NCBI RefSeq assembly: GCF_000987775.1
Contig: NZ_LAHO01000001.1
Location: forward strand, 372,001-436,000
DNA length: 64,000 bases
Source: Arsukibacterium ikkense
GTDB lineage: Bacteria; Pseudomonadota; Gammaproteobacteria; Enterobacterales; Alteromonadaceae
Direction: 5' to 3'
The notes beneath the pieces are model-generated. The model saw only the letters and a program-made list of their open reading frames with translations. It made no database searches and was not told the DNA's origin. Shown one piece after another: positions 46,915-56,173 of the stretch. How positions within the stretch are numbered: the first letter of the stretch is position 1; each line of letters begins with the position of its first letter. Both the position numbers and the translations under genes were made by a program.

Positions 46915-48039
46915 ATGAAAATATATGCTGATGAAAATATGCCGCTGGTGACTGAGTTTTTTGGTCATCTGGGCCAGGTTACATTATTTAATGGTCGCAC
47001 AGTTAGCGCCGCCGAGCTGGCAGATGCCGACGTCTTGCTGGTGCGCTCTGTTACGCAGGTGGATGCCGCACTGCTGGCACACAATGCGGTACTGCGGTTT
47101 GTCGGTACTGCCACCATTGGTATGGATCATATTGACCAGGCGTATTTAGCGACGCGAAACGTCGGTTTTAGCTCGGCACCGGGTTGCAATGCCCAGTCGG
47201 TGGTAGAATATGTGTTAAGCGCGCTGTGGTATCTGGCGGATAAATATCAATGGCAACTTACCAGCAAAACCCTTGGCATTGTCGGTGTGGGGCATATTGG
47301 CCGGCGCCTGGCCGAGGCGGCGGCTGCGCTGAATATCAAGCTGTTGCTTTGTGACCCGCCGCGCGCAGCAGCAGAGCCTGACTTTGCCCATACCCCTTTT
47401 ACTGAGCTGTGCCGTCAGGCAGACATTATCAGTTTTCATACCCCCATGCTGAAAAGCGGACCAACGGCCAGCTGGCATTTATTAAATGCCCAGACACTGA
47501 CGCTGCTTAAACCAGATTGTGCCCTCATCAACGCCTCGCGCGGTGCTGTGATTGATAATCAGGCATTGTTGCAGGCGTTAACCGCGCAGCCCAGGCCAGT
47601 TGTGCTGGATGTCTGGGAACACGAGCCGGCAATACTGCTGGAATTGTTGCCTCATCTGGACATTGCCACCGCCCATATCGCGGGCCATAGTATTGAAGGT
47701 AAAGCCCGCGGCACTGCGATGTTATACCAACGGCTTAGTCAGCAGCTTGGATTCGCTGCAGAACGTGAGCTGGTGAGCCTGCTCGCCGCACCAGCAGTGG
47801 AAAAAGTGCAGATATCTGCAAATTTTGGGCTTCCGGATGTCCAAAACCTGGCTCGAATGTTATATGATGTGCGCCGGGATGATGCGTTATTCCGTTATCA
47901 TATCCAACGTGAGGGTTTTGACTGGCTGCGAAAGTCATATCCGCCGCGACGTGAATACAGTTCATTGCAACTTACTGGCAGTATTTTGCCACAGTGGATG
48001 GCGCAGTTAGGCTTTACAAGTCAGCAAAAAGGGGTTTAG
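46915..48039 (+). CDS. pdxB: Erythronate-4-phosphate dehydrogenase
   Basis: NAD-dependent 2-hydroxyacid dehydrogenase of the DXP-dependent pyridoxal phosphate pathway. The nucleotide-binding GxGxxG is in LGIVGVGHIGRRL; the catalytic Arg is in NASRGAVIDNQ, Glu in VWEHEP and His in AHIAGHSIEGKARGTAM, the last being PdxB-specific. The N terminus MKIYADENMPLVTEFF matches homologues, so the ATG at 46915 is chosen (374 aa). It is followed 2 bp later by asd, so the pair is likely cotranscribed. Confidence 0.96.
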   Translation: MKIYADENMPLVTEFFGHLGQVTLFNGRTVSAAELADADVLLVRSVTQVDAALLAHNAVLRFVGTATIGMDHIDQAYLATRNVGFSSAPGCNAQSVVEYVLSALWYLADKYQWQLTSKTLGIVGVGHIGRRLAEAAAALNIKLLLCDPPRAAAEPDFAHTPFTELCRQADIISFHTPMLKSGPTASWHLLNAQTLTLLKPDCALINASRGAVIDNQALLQALTAQPRPVVLDVWEHEPAILLELLPHLDIATAHIAGHSIEGKARGTAMLYQRLSQQLGFAAERELVSLLAAPAVEKVQISANFGLPDVQNLARMLYDVRRDDALFRYHIQREGFDWLRKSYPPRREYSSLQLTGSILPQWMAQLGFTSQQKGV

Positions 48040-48041
48040 GC

Positions 48042-49061
48042 ATGGCATCGCAATACAATGTCGCAATTTTAGGTGCGACCGGATTAGTTGGGCAACATTT
48101 AATTGAAATTCTTGAGCAGCGGGACTTCCCGGTAGCACAATTATTCCCACTGGCCAGCAGTCGCTCAGCCGGTGGTACTGTGACCTTTAAAGGTAAAAAA
48201 ATTACCGTACTGGATGCCGAAAGCTTTGACTGGAGCCAGGCACAAATTGGCTTGTTTTCGGCCGGTGGCAGTGTCTCTGCCATTTATGCGCCAAAGGCTG
48301 CAGATGCTGGCTGTGTGGTGATTGATAATACGTCACACTACCGCTATGACGCTGATATTCCGTTAGTGGTGCCTGAAGTCAATGCCGCTGCCATTGCTGA
48401 TTTTCGTAACCGCAATATTATCGCTAATCCGAATTGCTCCACCATTCAGATGCTGGTGGCGTTAAAGCCGATTTATGATGCGGTAGGGATCAGCCGGATT
48501 AACGTCGCGACCTATCAGTCGGTCAGTGGTGCCGGCCAGTCCGCGCTGGATGCCTTAGCCAAAGAAACCGTACAGCTGATGAATGGCCGTCCGCTGGAAG
48601 GCGAGGGCCAGTTTGCCCGCCAGATTGCTTTTAACGTGATCCCGCAAATTGATGTCTTTATGGATAACGGCTACACCAAGGAAGAAATGAAAATGCACTG
48701 GGAAACCCAGAAGATTTTTGCTGACAGCAGTATTGCTGTAAATGCTACCGCAGTGCGGGTGCCGGTATTCTACGGCCATGCCGAAGCTGTGCATATTGAA
48801 ACCAGAATGCCTATTACGGTGGAGCAGGCGAAAGCTTTGCTGGCGGATGCACCCGGTGTGGTATTGCTGGACGATAATGCCAGTTTCCCAACTCAGGTAT
48901 GCAGTGCAACAGGCAAGGATGAGGTGTTCGTTGGCCGGGTACGCCAGGATATTTCTCATGCAAACGGGCTTAACCTGTGGGTGGTAGCCGATAATATACG
49001 CAAAGGTGCAGCTACTAACAGCATTCAAATCGCCGAACATCTCATTCGCGATTATCTGTAA
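48042..49061 (+). CDS. asd: Aspartate-semialdehyde dehydrogenase
   Basis: Reduces aspartyl phosphate to aspartate semialdehyde for Lys, Met, Thr and diaminopimelate. The NADP site is AILGATGLVGQHLIEIL, and the catalytic Cys is in NPNCSTIQMLVAL; the later Glu/His motif is EEMKMHWETQK and the substrate region includes VPVFYGHAEAVHIE. 339 aa, of the type found downstream of pdxB in Vibrio and Pseudomonas. The start at 48042 has AAGGGG upstream. Closed by a strong terminator. Confidence 0.96.
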   Translation: MASQYNVAILGATGLVGQHLIEILEQRDFPVAQLFPLASSRSAGGTVTFKGKKITVLDAESFDWSQAQIGLFSAGGSVSAIYAPKAADAGCVVIDNTSHYRYDADIPLVVPEVNAAAIADFRNRNIIANPNCSTIQMLVALKPIYDAVGISRINVATYQSVSGAGQSALDALAKETVQLMNGRPLEGEGQFARQIAFNVIPQIDVFMDNGYTKEEMKMHWETQKIFADSSIAVNATAVRVPVFYGHAEAVHIETRMPITVEQAKALLADAPGVVLLDDNASFPTQVCSATGKDEVFVGRVRQDISHANGLNLWVVADNIRKGAATNSIQIAEHLIRDYL

Positions 49062-49087
49062 AAAAAGGCTCCTACGGGAGCCTTTTT
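49062..49087 (+). terminator. Intrinsic terminator after asd (UNCG loop)
   Basis: AAAAAGGCTCC (49062-49072) pairs with GGAGCCTTTTT (49077-49087) around TACG, a very stable C(UNCG)G tetraloop. Confidence 0.93.
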
Positions 49088-49233
49088 ACTGGATAAGGTT
49101 TATGCTGGTAACATTGTCGTAACTGTTTTATATTTTGCAGACCGCATGACGGCTAATTATGGAACAGTGTTTGCATTAGTATTGTTATTATTAACGCGTA
49201 AATCAGCTTAAGTTGCCCAGGTAAGGATAGTTA

Positions 49234-51825
49234 ATGCCGCTTCGTCTTTTGTTATTATTGCTGGTAGTCAATTTTTCGACGCTATTCGCCGGCTCGGTAT
49301 CAGCTCTTGAGCCTGCGTCAACACAGCTGCGTGGACCCAGAGGTTCAGATACAGCTCAGATGCTGCGGCAGCTGGGGCCATTAAGTCCTACTGATACCCT
49401 GTGGCGTATCGCCGAGCGGGTTAAACCAGAAGGTGCTGACGTCAGCACTTATCAGGTAATGTACGCCATTTATCTGAAAAACCCCGATGCCTTTATTGAT
49501 GGCAACCTTAACCATTTACGCCCTGGCGCCACCTTGTTACTCCCCGGTCTGCGGGACATCCGCGGCGTTGATGTTAACGTTGCGCGGGCAAAATCTGAAG
49601 CAGATGACCGGGCCTGGGCTGAACGGGCAAAAGCGGCAAGCAGGCCAGCCAGCTCGCAGAGCAGTGCTGTGGCTACACAACCAGCCAGCCCGGTGCAACT
49701 GCAGCAACTTACCGAGTTAAAAGATCAGTTTGGCAATTCAATGCTGATGATTGAAGCCATTGCAAGAGAAAACAATCAGCTGAAATCGACCTTAGCTCAG
49801 GTGCAAGCCGAGTTACTGGCGTTGCAACAACAACTGGGTGAAGACAGCCTGCTGCAACAACAATTAAATACCCTGCTGACTCAGCAAGCCGATATTTTGG
49901 CCGCCCAGCAAGCGCAGGAGCAACAAGCCAGAGAGGCCGCCAAACTATTGGCAGCAGAGCCGCCGGGCTCGTCAGTGTTTAATAACCCATTAGTTTGGGT
50001 ATTAGCCGCATCTATTCCGGCTTTGCTGATTTTATTCGCTGTGGTGTTGTGGTTAAAACGTCGTGGACAGCAGACTGAGGCGGCTGTGGCTGCAGTGAAT
50101 ACCTCAGCTGCACCTCCGGCTAATTACCAGTCACCGTTACCACCGTTGGATGACAATAACGATTTAGACGACAGTGGCTTGTTCGATATTGATGAAAGTT
50201 TACTGGATGATGCCTTTGCTGATAATGGCGATTTTGCTGGCAGTGAAGTATTGGATGACAGCTTGCCAGACTTTGCTGATGACGCCCTGCTGGACGATGA
50301 TGCCTTGCTGGGTGACGATATATTGCTGGACGATGACAGCTTACTGGCCCGTAATTTTACCGAAAGTGTCAGTGACGAAGACGACTTACTGGCTTCGGTA
50401 TCAGATGTTGCTGATGACTTTAGCAACACCGAGTTTGATGCCAACAATATATTATCTGACAGTGATTTAAATGCCTTACTGTCGGCAGAAGATGACGACG
50501 ATGCCATTATTGAACTGGATGATGAACCGCTGGATGTAGCTGATGACAATGCGCCTGAAGAGGTTATTGAGCTGAATGAGACACCGCCGCAAGCGAGCGA
50601 TGAAACTGCAGCAGAGCCTGTAGCAGAGCCTGTAGCAGAGCCTGTAGCAGAGAGTGAGCTACTGGCTGGTGATGATTTGCTGGAAGAAATTGAGCTGGAT
50701 GTTCCGGATGAGCCCGAGCCAGCTGCATTTACAGAGCTTGATGAACCTGATGTTGAACAAACTGAGCCGTTAAGCGCAGCGTTGCCATCTGCGCCAGAGC
50801 CAGAGCTGGCAGACGGGCAAGGCCCGGATGACGAAGAGTTGATCCTGGTTGAGACAGAAAATACCAGTGAGCAAGTCACCAGTGAATTTGGCGAGGATGA
50901 ATTAACGGATGTGCAGATCGCCAGTTTAGTTGATGACGAGAGTTTCGATCGCACTGAGCTTGACGCCTTTGCTGAAGCATTGGCGCTAGAGGGTACTGAA
51001 CAGCAGAGTGATACCACTGAAGATGAGCAAGCATCAGCATTGCTAAGTGCTGAACTGGATGAATTACTGCAACAGGTCGACACCATCAGCACTGAGCCGG
51101 TGCTAACCGATACAGACGAGCTGGCAGATAGTGCTGAAACGCAGATTGACACTGATGGTCCTGATTTGCAAAGCAGCGAAGACGGCTCGGTCAGTAAGCC
51201 GTCTGAAGCTGCACTATCAGTGGAAAATCCGAGCAAAATGCTGGAGAGCTATCCTGAGTTGGCATTAACTGACGACGATGTCTTGGATGAAGAGATAGTG
51301 CCGGATGATGACAATGTTAGCATTGAGATAGCGCCAGTCGATAGTGATGCTGATTTAACTCTGGAAACGTTGGACGACAGCAATTTTGATAGTTTGCTGA
51401 CCGAGCTGGAGGCGATGGCGCACACAACCGCTGCCGACAGTGAAGCGCTGAATCTTGATGTTGACTCGGTGTTTAGCCCTGAGCCTGCTCAGGACGAGAT
51501 TATTGCGTTATCAGATGCTGACTTCGTTGAAATAGATAACCTGTTAGCCAATAGCGAACAAACTCAGGCTGACGATGGCCGTTTTGAGCAACTGAATGTC
51601 GATGTGGGGCTGGACGAATTCGCCGATGTAATAGGTAATGATAACCCGCAGGATGTCGATATTGAAGATAACGGCTTTGCCGCCAAGCTCGACCTGGTCA
51701 GAGCTTATATTGAAATCGATGATCAGGAAAGTGCCGGGCAAATTATTGCTGATATTCTTGATTCTGAAGCACCGGAGCATGTCAAAACAGAAGCAAAGGC
51801 ATTGCAAAAACCAGCCAGCGAATAA
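49234..51825 (+). CDS. fimV: FimV/HubP family polar hub protein
   Basis: Large polar organiser (863 aa), FimV in Pseudomonas and HubP in Vibrio, needed for twitching, flagellar or chromosome-origin positioning. Signal peptide at 1-25 (cleavage near VSALE). The FimV N domain with LysM-like part is at ~35-110 (DTLWRIAERVKPEGADV, LRPGATLLLPGLRDI). A coiled coil covers ~150-235, a single TM is at ~250-272 (WVLAASIPALLILFAVVLWL), then a long acidic cytoplasmic region. The C-terminal FimV domain is AAKLDLVRAYIEIDDQESAG. Three perfect 12-bp direct repeats encode an AEPV run near 460. Same position between asd and truA as in related genomes. Confidence 0.95.
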   Translation: MPLRLLLLLLVVNFSTLFAGSVSALEPASTQLRGPRGSDTAQMLRQLGPLSPTDTLWRIAERVKPEGADVSTYQVMYAIYLKNPDAFIDGNLNHLRPGATLLLPGLRDIRGVDVNVARAKSEADDRAWAERAKAASRPASSQSSAVATQPASPVQLQQLTELKDQFGNSMLMIEAIARENNQLKSTLAQVQAELLALQQQLGEDSLLQQQLNTLLTQQADILAAQQAQEQQAREAAKLLAAEPPGSSVFNNPLVWVLAASIPALLILFAVVLWLKRRGQQTEAAVAAVNTSAAPPANYQSPLPPLDDNNDLDDSGLFDIDESLLDDAFADNGDFAGSEVLDDSLPDFADDALLDDDALLGDDILLDDDSLLARNFTESVSDEDDLLASVSDVADDFSNTEFDANNILSDSDLNALLSAEDDDDAIIELDDEPLDVADDNAPEEVIELNETPPQASDETAAEPVAEPVAEPVAESELLAGDDLLEEIELDVPDEPEPAAFTELDEPDVEQTEPLSAALPSAPEPELADGQGPDDEELILVETENTSEQVTSEFGEDELTDVQIASLVDDESFDRTELDAFAEALALEGTEQQSDTTEDEQASALLSAELDELLQQVDTISTEPVLTDTDELADSAETQIDTDGPDLQSSEDGSVSKPSEAALSVENPSKMLESYPELALTDDDVLDEEIVPDDDNVSIEIAPVDSDADLTLETLDDSNFDSLLTELEAMAHTTAADSEALNLDVDSVFSPEPAQDEIIALSDADFVEIDNLLANSEQTQADDGRFEQLNVDVGLDEFADVIGNDNPQDVDIEDNGFAAKLDLVRAYIEIDDQESAGQIIADILDSEAPEHVKTEAKALQKPASE
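50611..50652 (+). repeat. 12-bp tandem repeat in fimV
   Basis: GCAGAGCCTGTA is repeated perfectly three times from 50611 to 50646, with a half copy after it. It encodes AEPVAEPVAEPVAE in frame, so copy-number change would lengthen or shorten the acidic region by four residues without a frameshift. Confidence 0.95.
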
Positions 51826-51907
51826 GTGGCATCGCCCCGGCGTTTTGCCGGGCTGGTAACTGGGTTACTCTGCGGTATAATTGCCGCGGTTGAACAGAGG
51901 AAACCCC

Positions 51908-52687
51908 ATGCGAATAGCCTTAGGTATCGAATACGATGGCACCGGTTTTTTTGGCTGGCAACGCCAGCGAGAAGTAAACAGTGTGCAGCAGGAACTGGAA
52001 ACGGCATTATCCAAAGTGGCTAATAGCCCGGTTGAGGTGTTTTGTGCTGGCCGCACGGACGCTGGCGTGCATGCTACCGGCCAGGTGGTGCATTTTGACA
52101 CCGCTGTGCAGCGGGATGACAAAGCCTGGATAATGGGGACCAACAGTCAGTTGCCCGATCAAATTGCCGTGCGCTGGGCAAAACCGGTTAGTGATGATTT
52201 TCATGCCCGTTTTAGTGCCACCGCCCGTCGCTATCGCTATGTGATATATAACCATAAATTCCGGCCGGCCATTTTGCGCTCAGGGCTGAGTCATTACCAC
52301 CAGCAGCTGGACATCAGTCTGATGCAACAGGCAGCCCCGTCGTTGCTGGGTGAGCACGATTTCAGTGCCTTTCGCGCGATTCAATGCCAATCAAAAACAC
52401 CCTTTCGCAACATTCATCATTTGCAGCTGAGCCGGGTGGGTGATTACCTGGTGCTGGATATTAAAGCTAATGCTTTTTTACACCATATGGTGCGCAATAT
52501 TACCGGCAGTTTGCTGGAGATTGGCATGGGCCGCAAGCCGGTAGCGTGGCTTGGCGAGCTATTGCATAGCCGCAACCGTAATCTGGCGGCGGCTACGGCT
52601 AAACCCGGAGGCTTGTATCTGGTTGAGGTTGACTACCCTGAACACTTTGCCATACCCCAATCAGCACCAGGGCCATTATTTTTATAA
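51908..52687 (+). CDS. truA: tRNA pseudouridine synthase A
   Basis: Makes pseudouridine at positions 38-40 of tRNA. The catalytic Asp51 is in [18 protein letters not shown], and the N-terminal signature [19 protein letters not shown] is intact. [17 protein letters not shown] is the conserved C-terminal motif. The ATG at 51908 has AGAGGAAA upstream, giving 259 aa; the frame opening at 51881 is not needed. Located between fimV and accD as in many gammaproteobacteria. Confidence 0.97.
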   Translation: MRIALGIEYDGTGFFGWQRQREVNSVQQELETALSKVANSPVEVFCAGRTDAGVHATGQVVHFDTAVQRDDKAWIMGTNSQLPDQIAVRWAKPVSDDFHARFSATARRYRYVIYNHKFRPAILRSGLSHYHQQLDISLMQQAAPSLLGEHDFSAFRAIQCQSKTPFRNIHHLQLSRVGDYLVLDIKANAFLHHMVRNITGSLLEIGMGRKPVAWLGELLHSRNRNLAAATAKPGGLYLVEVDYPEHFAIPQSAPGPLFL

Positions 52688-52829
52688 CTGCTGCTAAGAC
52701 CAGTTTTTTATATTCTGATATGGGGTGTTTATGCTTTAATAGCGCCCGTTTAGTTTTATTTCGGCGTTTTTTGACGTATTTTGTCTAATCTTAGGTCTAA
52801 CGTCTGATACCGGTTGATAGGAATGTAAT

Positions 52830-53702
52830 ATGAGTTGGTTAGAAAAAATCCTGCCCAGAACCTCTACCTCGGCGCGTCGTAATATTCCCGAGGGCGTGTG
52901 GACCAAATGTGGCGCCTGTGATGCAGTGCTGTACAAAGCCGATTTAGACCGCAATTTAGGGGTGTGCCCTAAGTGCGACCACCATATGCGGGTTAATGCG
53001 CGTACGCGCTTAAATCACTTTTTTGACAGTCACTCCACCACTGAGCTGGCAGCAGAGTTGGAGCCGCAGGATTTACTTAAATTTAAAGACAGTAAGCGCT
53101 ATAAAGATCGGATTATCGCGGCGCAAAAGCAGACCAATGAAAAAGATGCAATGATAGTGATGCACGGTACCTTGCATGGCATGCCCCTGGTGGCGGCGTC
53201 TTTTGAATTTGAGTTTATGGGCGGCTCTATGGCGTCGGTAGTTGGCGCCAAGTTTGTCGCTGGTGTGGAATATGCGATGACTCATAAGGTGCCTTTTGTC
53301 TGTTTTTCTGCCAGTGGCGGTGCGCGGATGCAAGAAGCACTGTTTTCACTAATGCAAATGGCGAAAACCAGTGCGGCATTGGCGAAACTGAGCGAGCAGG
53401 GTTTACCCTATATTTCTGTGCTAACTGATCCAACCATGGGCGGTGTGTCGGCTAGTTTGGCCATGTTGGGCGACATTAACATTGGTGAGCCGAAAGCCCT
53501 GATAGGCTTTGCCGGGCCACGGGTTATAGAGCAAACCGTCCGGGAAAAACTGCCGGAAGGCTTTCAGCGCAGTGAGTTTTTACTGGAGCATGGCGCCATT
53601 GATATGATCGTTGACCGGCGAAAAATGCGCGATACCATAGCCCGGCTGGTTGCCAAGTTTATGCAACAGCCTGCGCCGGTATCTGAGCACGACGCAGCTT
53701 AG
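52830..53702 (+). CDS. accD: Acetyl-CoA carboxylase carboxyltransferase subunit beta
   Basis: With AccA forms the carboxyltransferase producing malonyl-CoA. The N-terminal Zn ribbon Cys are C27, C30, C46 and C49 ([16 protein letters not shown]). The crotonase-fold core includes [18 protein letters not shown] and the acyl-CoA oxyanion region [20 protein letters not shown]. 290 aa. It is followed 6 bp later by folC, the typical accD-folC arrangement, so the two are cotranscribed. Confidence 0.97.
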   Translation: MSWLEKILPRTSTSARRNIPEGVWTKCGACDAVLYKADLDRNLGVCPKCDHHMRVNARTRLNHFFDSHSTTELAAELEPQDLLKFKDSKRYKDRIIAAQKQTNEKDAMIVMHGTLHGMPLVAASFEFEFMGGSMASVVGAKFVAGVEYAMTHKVPFVCFSASGGARMQEALFSLMQMAKTSAALAKLSEQGLPYISVLTDPTMGGVSASLAMLGDINIGEPKALIGFAGPRVIEQTVREKLPEGFQRSEFLLEHGAIDMIVDRRKMRDTIARLVAKFMQQPAPVSEHDAA

Positions 53703-53708
53703 GAATTT

Positions 53709-54983
53709 ATGTCAGAGACTGTGAAATCAAGCCAATCGTGCCAGAGCCTGGCCGATTGGCTTTGTTATATTGAGCAAAGCCATCCGATAGATAAAATTGA
53801 ACTGGGGCTGCAGCGTGTGCGCCAGGTCGCGCATCGCTCAGCGCTGGCGCAGTTGCCGGGTAAAGTGATATTAATCGCAGGTACCAATGGTAAAGGTTCG
53901 ACTGCCCGCACCCTGGAGCAGTTGCTGCTGGCACAGGGGTTTAGTGTTGGCGTGTACAGCTCACCGCATATTTCACGCTTTAACGAGCGGCTGCGGATTA
54001 ACAATCAGGATGTGGCTGATCCGCTTTGGGTCGACGCTTTTGCTGCAGTTGAAGCCTTACGCGATGATGTGGCGCTAACCTATTTTGAATTTACTACCTT
54101 GGCTGCTTTTTCGGTATTAAAAAGCCACCCGGTCGATTTTTGTCTGATTGAAGTGGGCTTAGGCGGCCGTCTGGATGCTACCAATATTATAAGTCCGGAT
54201 ATCAGCGTCATTACCACCATAGATTTAGATCATCAGGATTGGCTGGGGCATGATCGCGAAACGATTGGCCAGGAAAAGGCTGGGGTATTTCGGCCAAACA
54301 AACCGGTGGTTATCGGCGAACTGGCGCCACCGGCCAGTGTCCTGGCCAGAGCGGCAGAGCTGAATTGCCCGCAGCTAACGGTGAATCAGGATTATTTTTA
54401 TCAGCAATCGGCCACGGGCTGGAGTTGGCGTTGTGCTGCGGTTGAATATCAGCAATTGCCAATACCGGCATTGCCGGTGCAAAATGTTGCCACCAGTTTA
54501 GCCGTGCTCAGTCAGCTGGCATTGTTACCTGACCCGCAAAGCCTTGCTACGCTGCTCAGGCAAATAAGCTTGCCGGGGCGGATGCAATGGTTGCAAGCCC
54601 AGCCGGCAATTTTGCTTGATGTGGCGCATAATCCGCAGTCTACCGCTTACCTGGCCGGGCGTTTAGCCGAGCTTAAACCCCGCTATCGGCAAGTGCTGGG
54701 CCTGGTGGGGATGTTAAAAGACAAAGATATCCGCCTGGCACTGGCGCCCTTGACGCCAATTATTGATCAATGGCATCTTAGCAGCCTGCCTGGCGCCCGC
54801 GGGGCTTCAGCAGCGCAGCTAGCGGCGGCTCTTGCGGTAGCGGACAGCGTTGAATACCCGAGCACCGCAGAGGCATTTGCACAAGTGGTAGCTAGATTGC
54901 AACCAGATGATTTACTTGTTGTTTTTGGTTCGTTCGTCACTGTTTCAGCCGTGCTGGCCAGCTATTATCAGGAGGCAATATGA
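53709..54983 (+). CDS. folC: Dihydrofolate/folylpolyglutamate synthase
   Basis: Bifunctional Mur-ligase family enzyme. The P-loop VILIAGTNGKGSTARTLEQL and the omega-loop region SSPHISRFNERLRINNQDV are present; the downstream DATNIISPDISVITTIDLDHQDWLG is the Mg/ATP site. The C-terminal domain starts near ILLDVAHNPQS. 424 aa. The stop overlaps the dedD start by 4 bp (ATGA), so translation of the two is coupled. accD is directly upstream. Confidence 0.96.
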   Translation: MSETVKSSQSCQSLADWLCYIEQSHPIDKIELGLQRVRQVAHRSALAQLPGKVILIAGTNGKGSTARTLEQLLLAQGFSVGVYSSPHISRFNERLRINNQDVADPLWVDAFAAVEALRDDVALTYFEFTTLAAFSVLKSHPVDFCLIEVGLGGRLDATNIISPDISVITTIDLDHQDWLGHDRETIGQEKAGVFRPNKPVVIGELAPPASVLARAAELNCPQLTVNQDYFYQQSATGWSWRCAAVEYQQLPIPALPVQNVATSLAVLSQLALLPDPQSLATLLRQISLPGRMQWLQAQPAILLDVAHNPQSTAYLAGRLAELKPRYRQVLGLVGMLKDKDIRLALAPLTPIIDQWHLSSLPGARGASAAQLAAALAVADSVEYPSTAEAFAQVVARLQPDDLLVVFGSFVTVSAVLASYYQEAI

Positions 54984-55606
54984 CCGTAGGATTTAAACAT
55001 CGATTACTCGGTGCCACCATTTTGATCCTAGCAGGAATTATTTTCTTACCTGATTTACTTGATGGTGAAAAGCAGGTAGTGAAGGATGATTTTAAGGTTA
55101 TTCCAGACCGGCCGGAGTTTCAGGGCGTGCAGCAACCGGAACCTTTTGACCAGACGGTCTTTGATACGGCCAGTCGTGTTGTCGCAGAACAGCGTTCGGC
55201 CGATACCGCACTGGATGATGGCGCAGATACGCCATCGCAGCCTGCCACACGTGACCCAGAGGCGTTACCTTCGCAAGACTATGCGCAGGTCACTTTGGGA
55301 GGCGATAACGCTGCAGCGACTGCGGTAACGCCAGCAGCAGGCATTGCCGACAATGCCTGGGTGGTGCGGGTGGGCAGTTTTAGTAATCCACAAAATGCCA
55401 ATGCCCTGGTGGCAAAATTACGCCAAAAAGGTTTTGTAACCTTTACCCGCGATATTACCAACAGTAGTGGCCAGCGTTTAACCAGCGTGATAGTGGGCCC
55501 GGAGCTCAGGAAAGAGCGGCTGGAGCAACAGGTGGAGCAGTTACAGGAACTCACCGGCATTAGCCGTTTGGTGGTTAGCCGTTATCAGGTGACTGAAAAT
55601 AATTAG
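54980..55606 (+). CDS. dedD: SPOR domain cell-division protein DedD
   Basis: Septal-ring protein: short cytoplasmic N terminus, one TM at ~9-24 (LLGATILILAGIIFLPDLL), an Asp/Glu/Pro-rich linker and a C-terminal SPOR domain that binds denuded peptidoglycan at the division site (WVVRVGSFSNPQNANALVAK, TSVIVGPELRKERLEQQVEQ). 208 aa, similar to the E. coli 220 aa. The ATGA overlap with folC shows coupling; cvpA and purF follow, the usual order. Confidence 0.93.
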   Translation: MTVGFKHRLLGATILILAGIIFLPDLLDGEKQVVKDDFKVIPDRPEFQGVQQPEPFDQTVFDTASRVVAEQRSADTALDDGADTPSQPATRDPEALPSQDYAQVTLGGDNAAATAVTPAAGIADNAWVVRVGSFSNPQNANALVAKLRQKGFVTFTRDITNSSGQRLTSVIVGPELRKERLEQQVEQLQELTGISRLVVSRYQVTENN

Positions 55607-55664
55607 CCAAGCATCAGGTGGTTTGATAGAATGCGCGCCGTCATCAGGCATCCTTTGGTAGCAA

Positions 55665-56153
55665 ATGGTTTGGGTTGATTTTGTTATACTGGCAATTATT
55701 GCCTTATCAGCTGTTATCAGTCTGATCCGTGGTTTCGTTAAAGAAGCTATTTCGCTTGTTGTCTGGTTTTTGGCGTTTTTTATTGCCAGCCAGTATTATC
55801 CAAAGCTTGCCTCACTGTTCACTAATATTGATGATCCCACCATTCGCAATGCCTCTGCTATTGCCATTTTGTTTATCTGCACACTGATCCTGGGGGCGCT
55901 AATTAATTTTGTTATTGCCAGGCTGGTGCATGGTACCGGCCTGACAGGGACTGATCGGCTGTTGGGGCTGGTGTTTGGTGCCTTGCGCGGCGTATTAGTG
56001 GTCAGCGCGATATTATTTTTTATGGACGCTTTTACCCCTGCGGCACAGGCGTCCTGGTGGCAACAATCGGTATTGATCCCCGAATTTGGTTTTATTATCG
56101 AATGGTTTTTCGAATATCTGGAAAACCATTCCAGTTTTATGCAAAAGCCCTAG
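55665..56153 (+). CDS. cvpA: CvpA family inner-membrane protein
   Basis: 162-aa protein with about four transmembrane helices (VDFVILAIIALSAVISLIRG, then WFLAFFIASQYYP, ILFICTLILGALINFVIARL and GVLVVSAILFFM). CvpA is linked to colicin V export and to envelope homeostasis in enterobacteria; the molecular role is not settled. It sits 20 bp before purF, the classic cvpA-purF operon. Confidence 0.94.
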   Translation: MVWVDFVILAIIALSAVISLIRGFVKEAISLVVWFLAFFIASQYYPKLASLFTNIDDPTIRNASAIAILFICTLILGALINFVIARLVHGTGLTGTDRLLGLVFGALRGVLVVSAILFFMDAFTPAAQASWWQQSVLIPEFGFIIEWFFEYLENHSSFMQKP

Positions 56154-56173
56154 TGCTGGCGAGGATATAAACA

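Noticed and set aside
50124..51236. Long minus-strand open frame of 370 codons opposite fimV
   Set aside because: It is a Ser-rich mirror of the acidic GAT/GAC-rich fimV region, without a ribosome site or domain; a codon-bias shadow.
55660..55676. GCAAATGGTTTGGGT at the cvpA start as a PurR box
   Set aside because: The spacing and the right half do not fit the PurR consensus and it overlaps the start codon.
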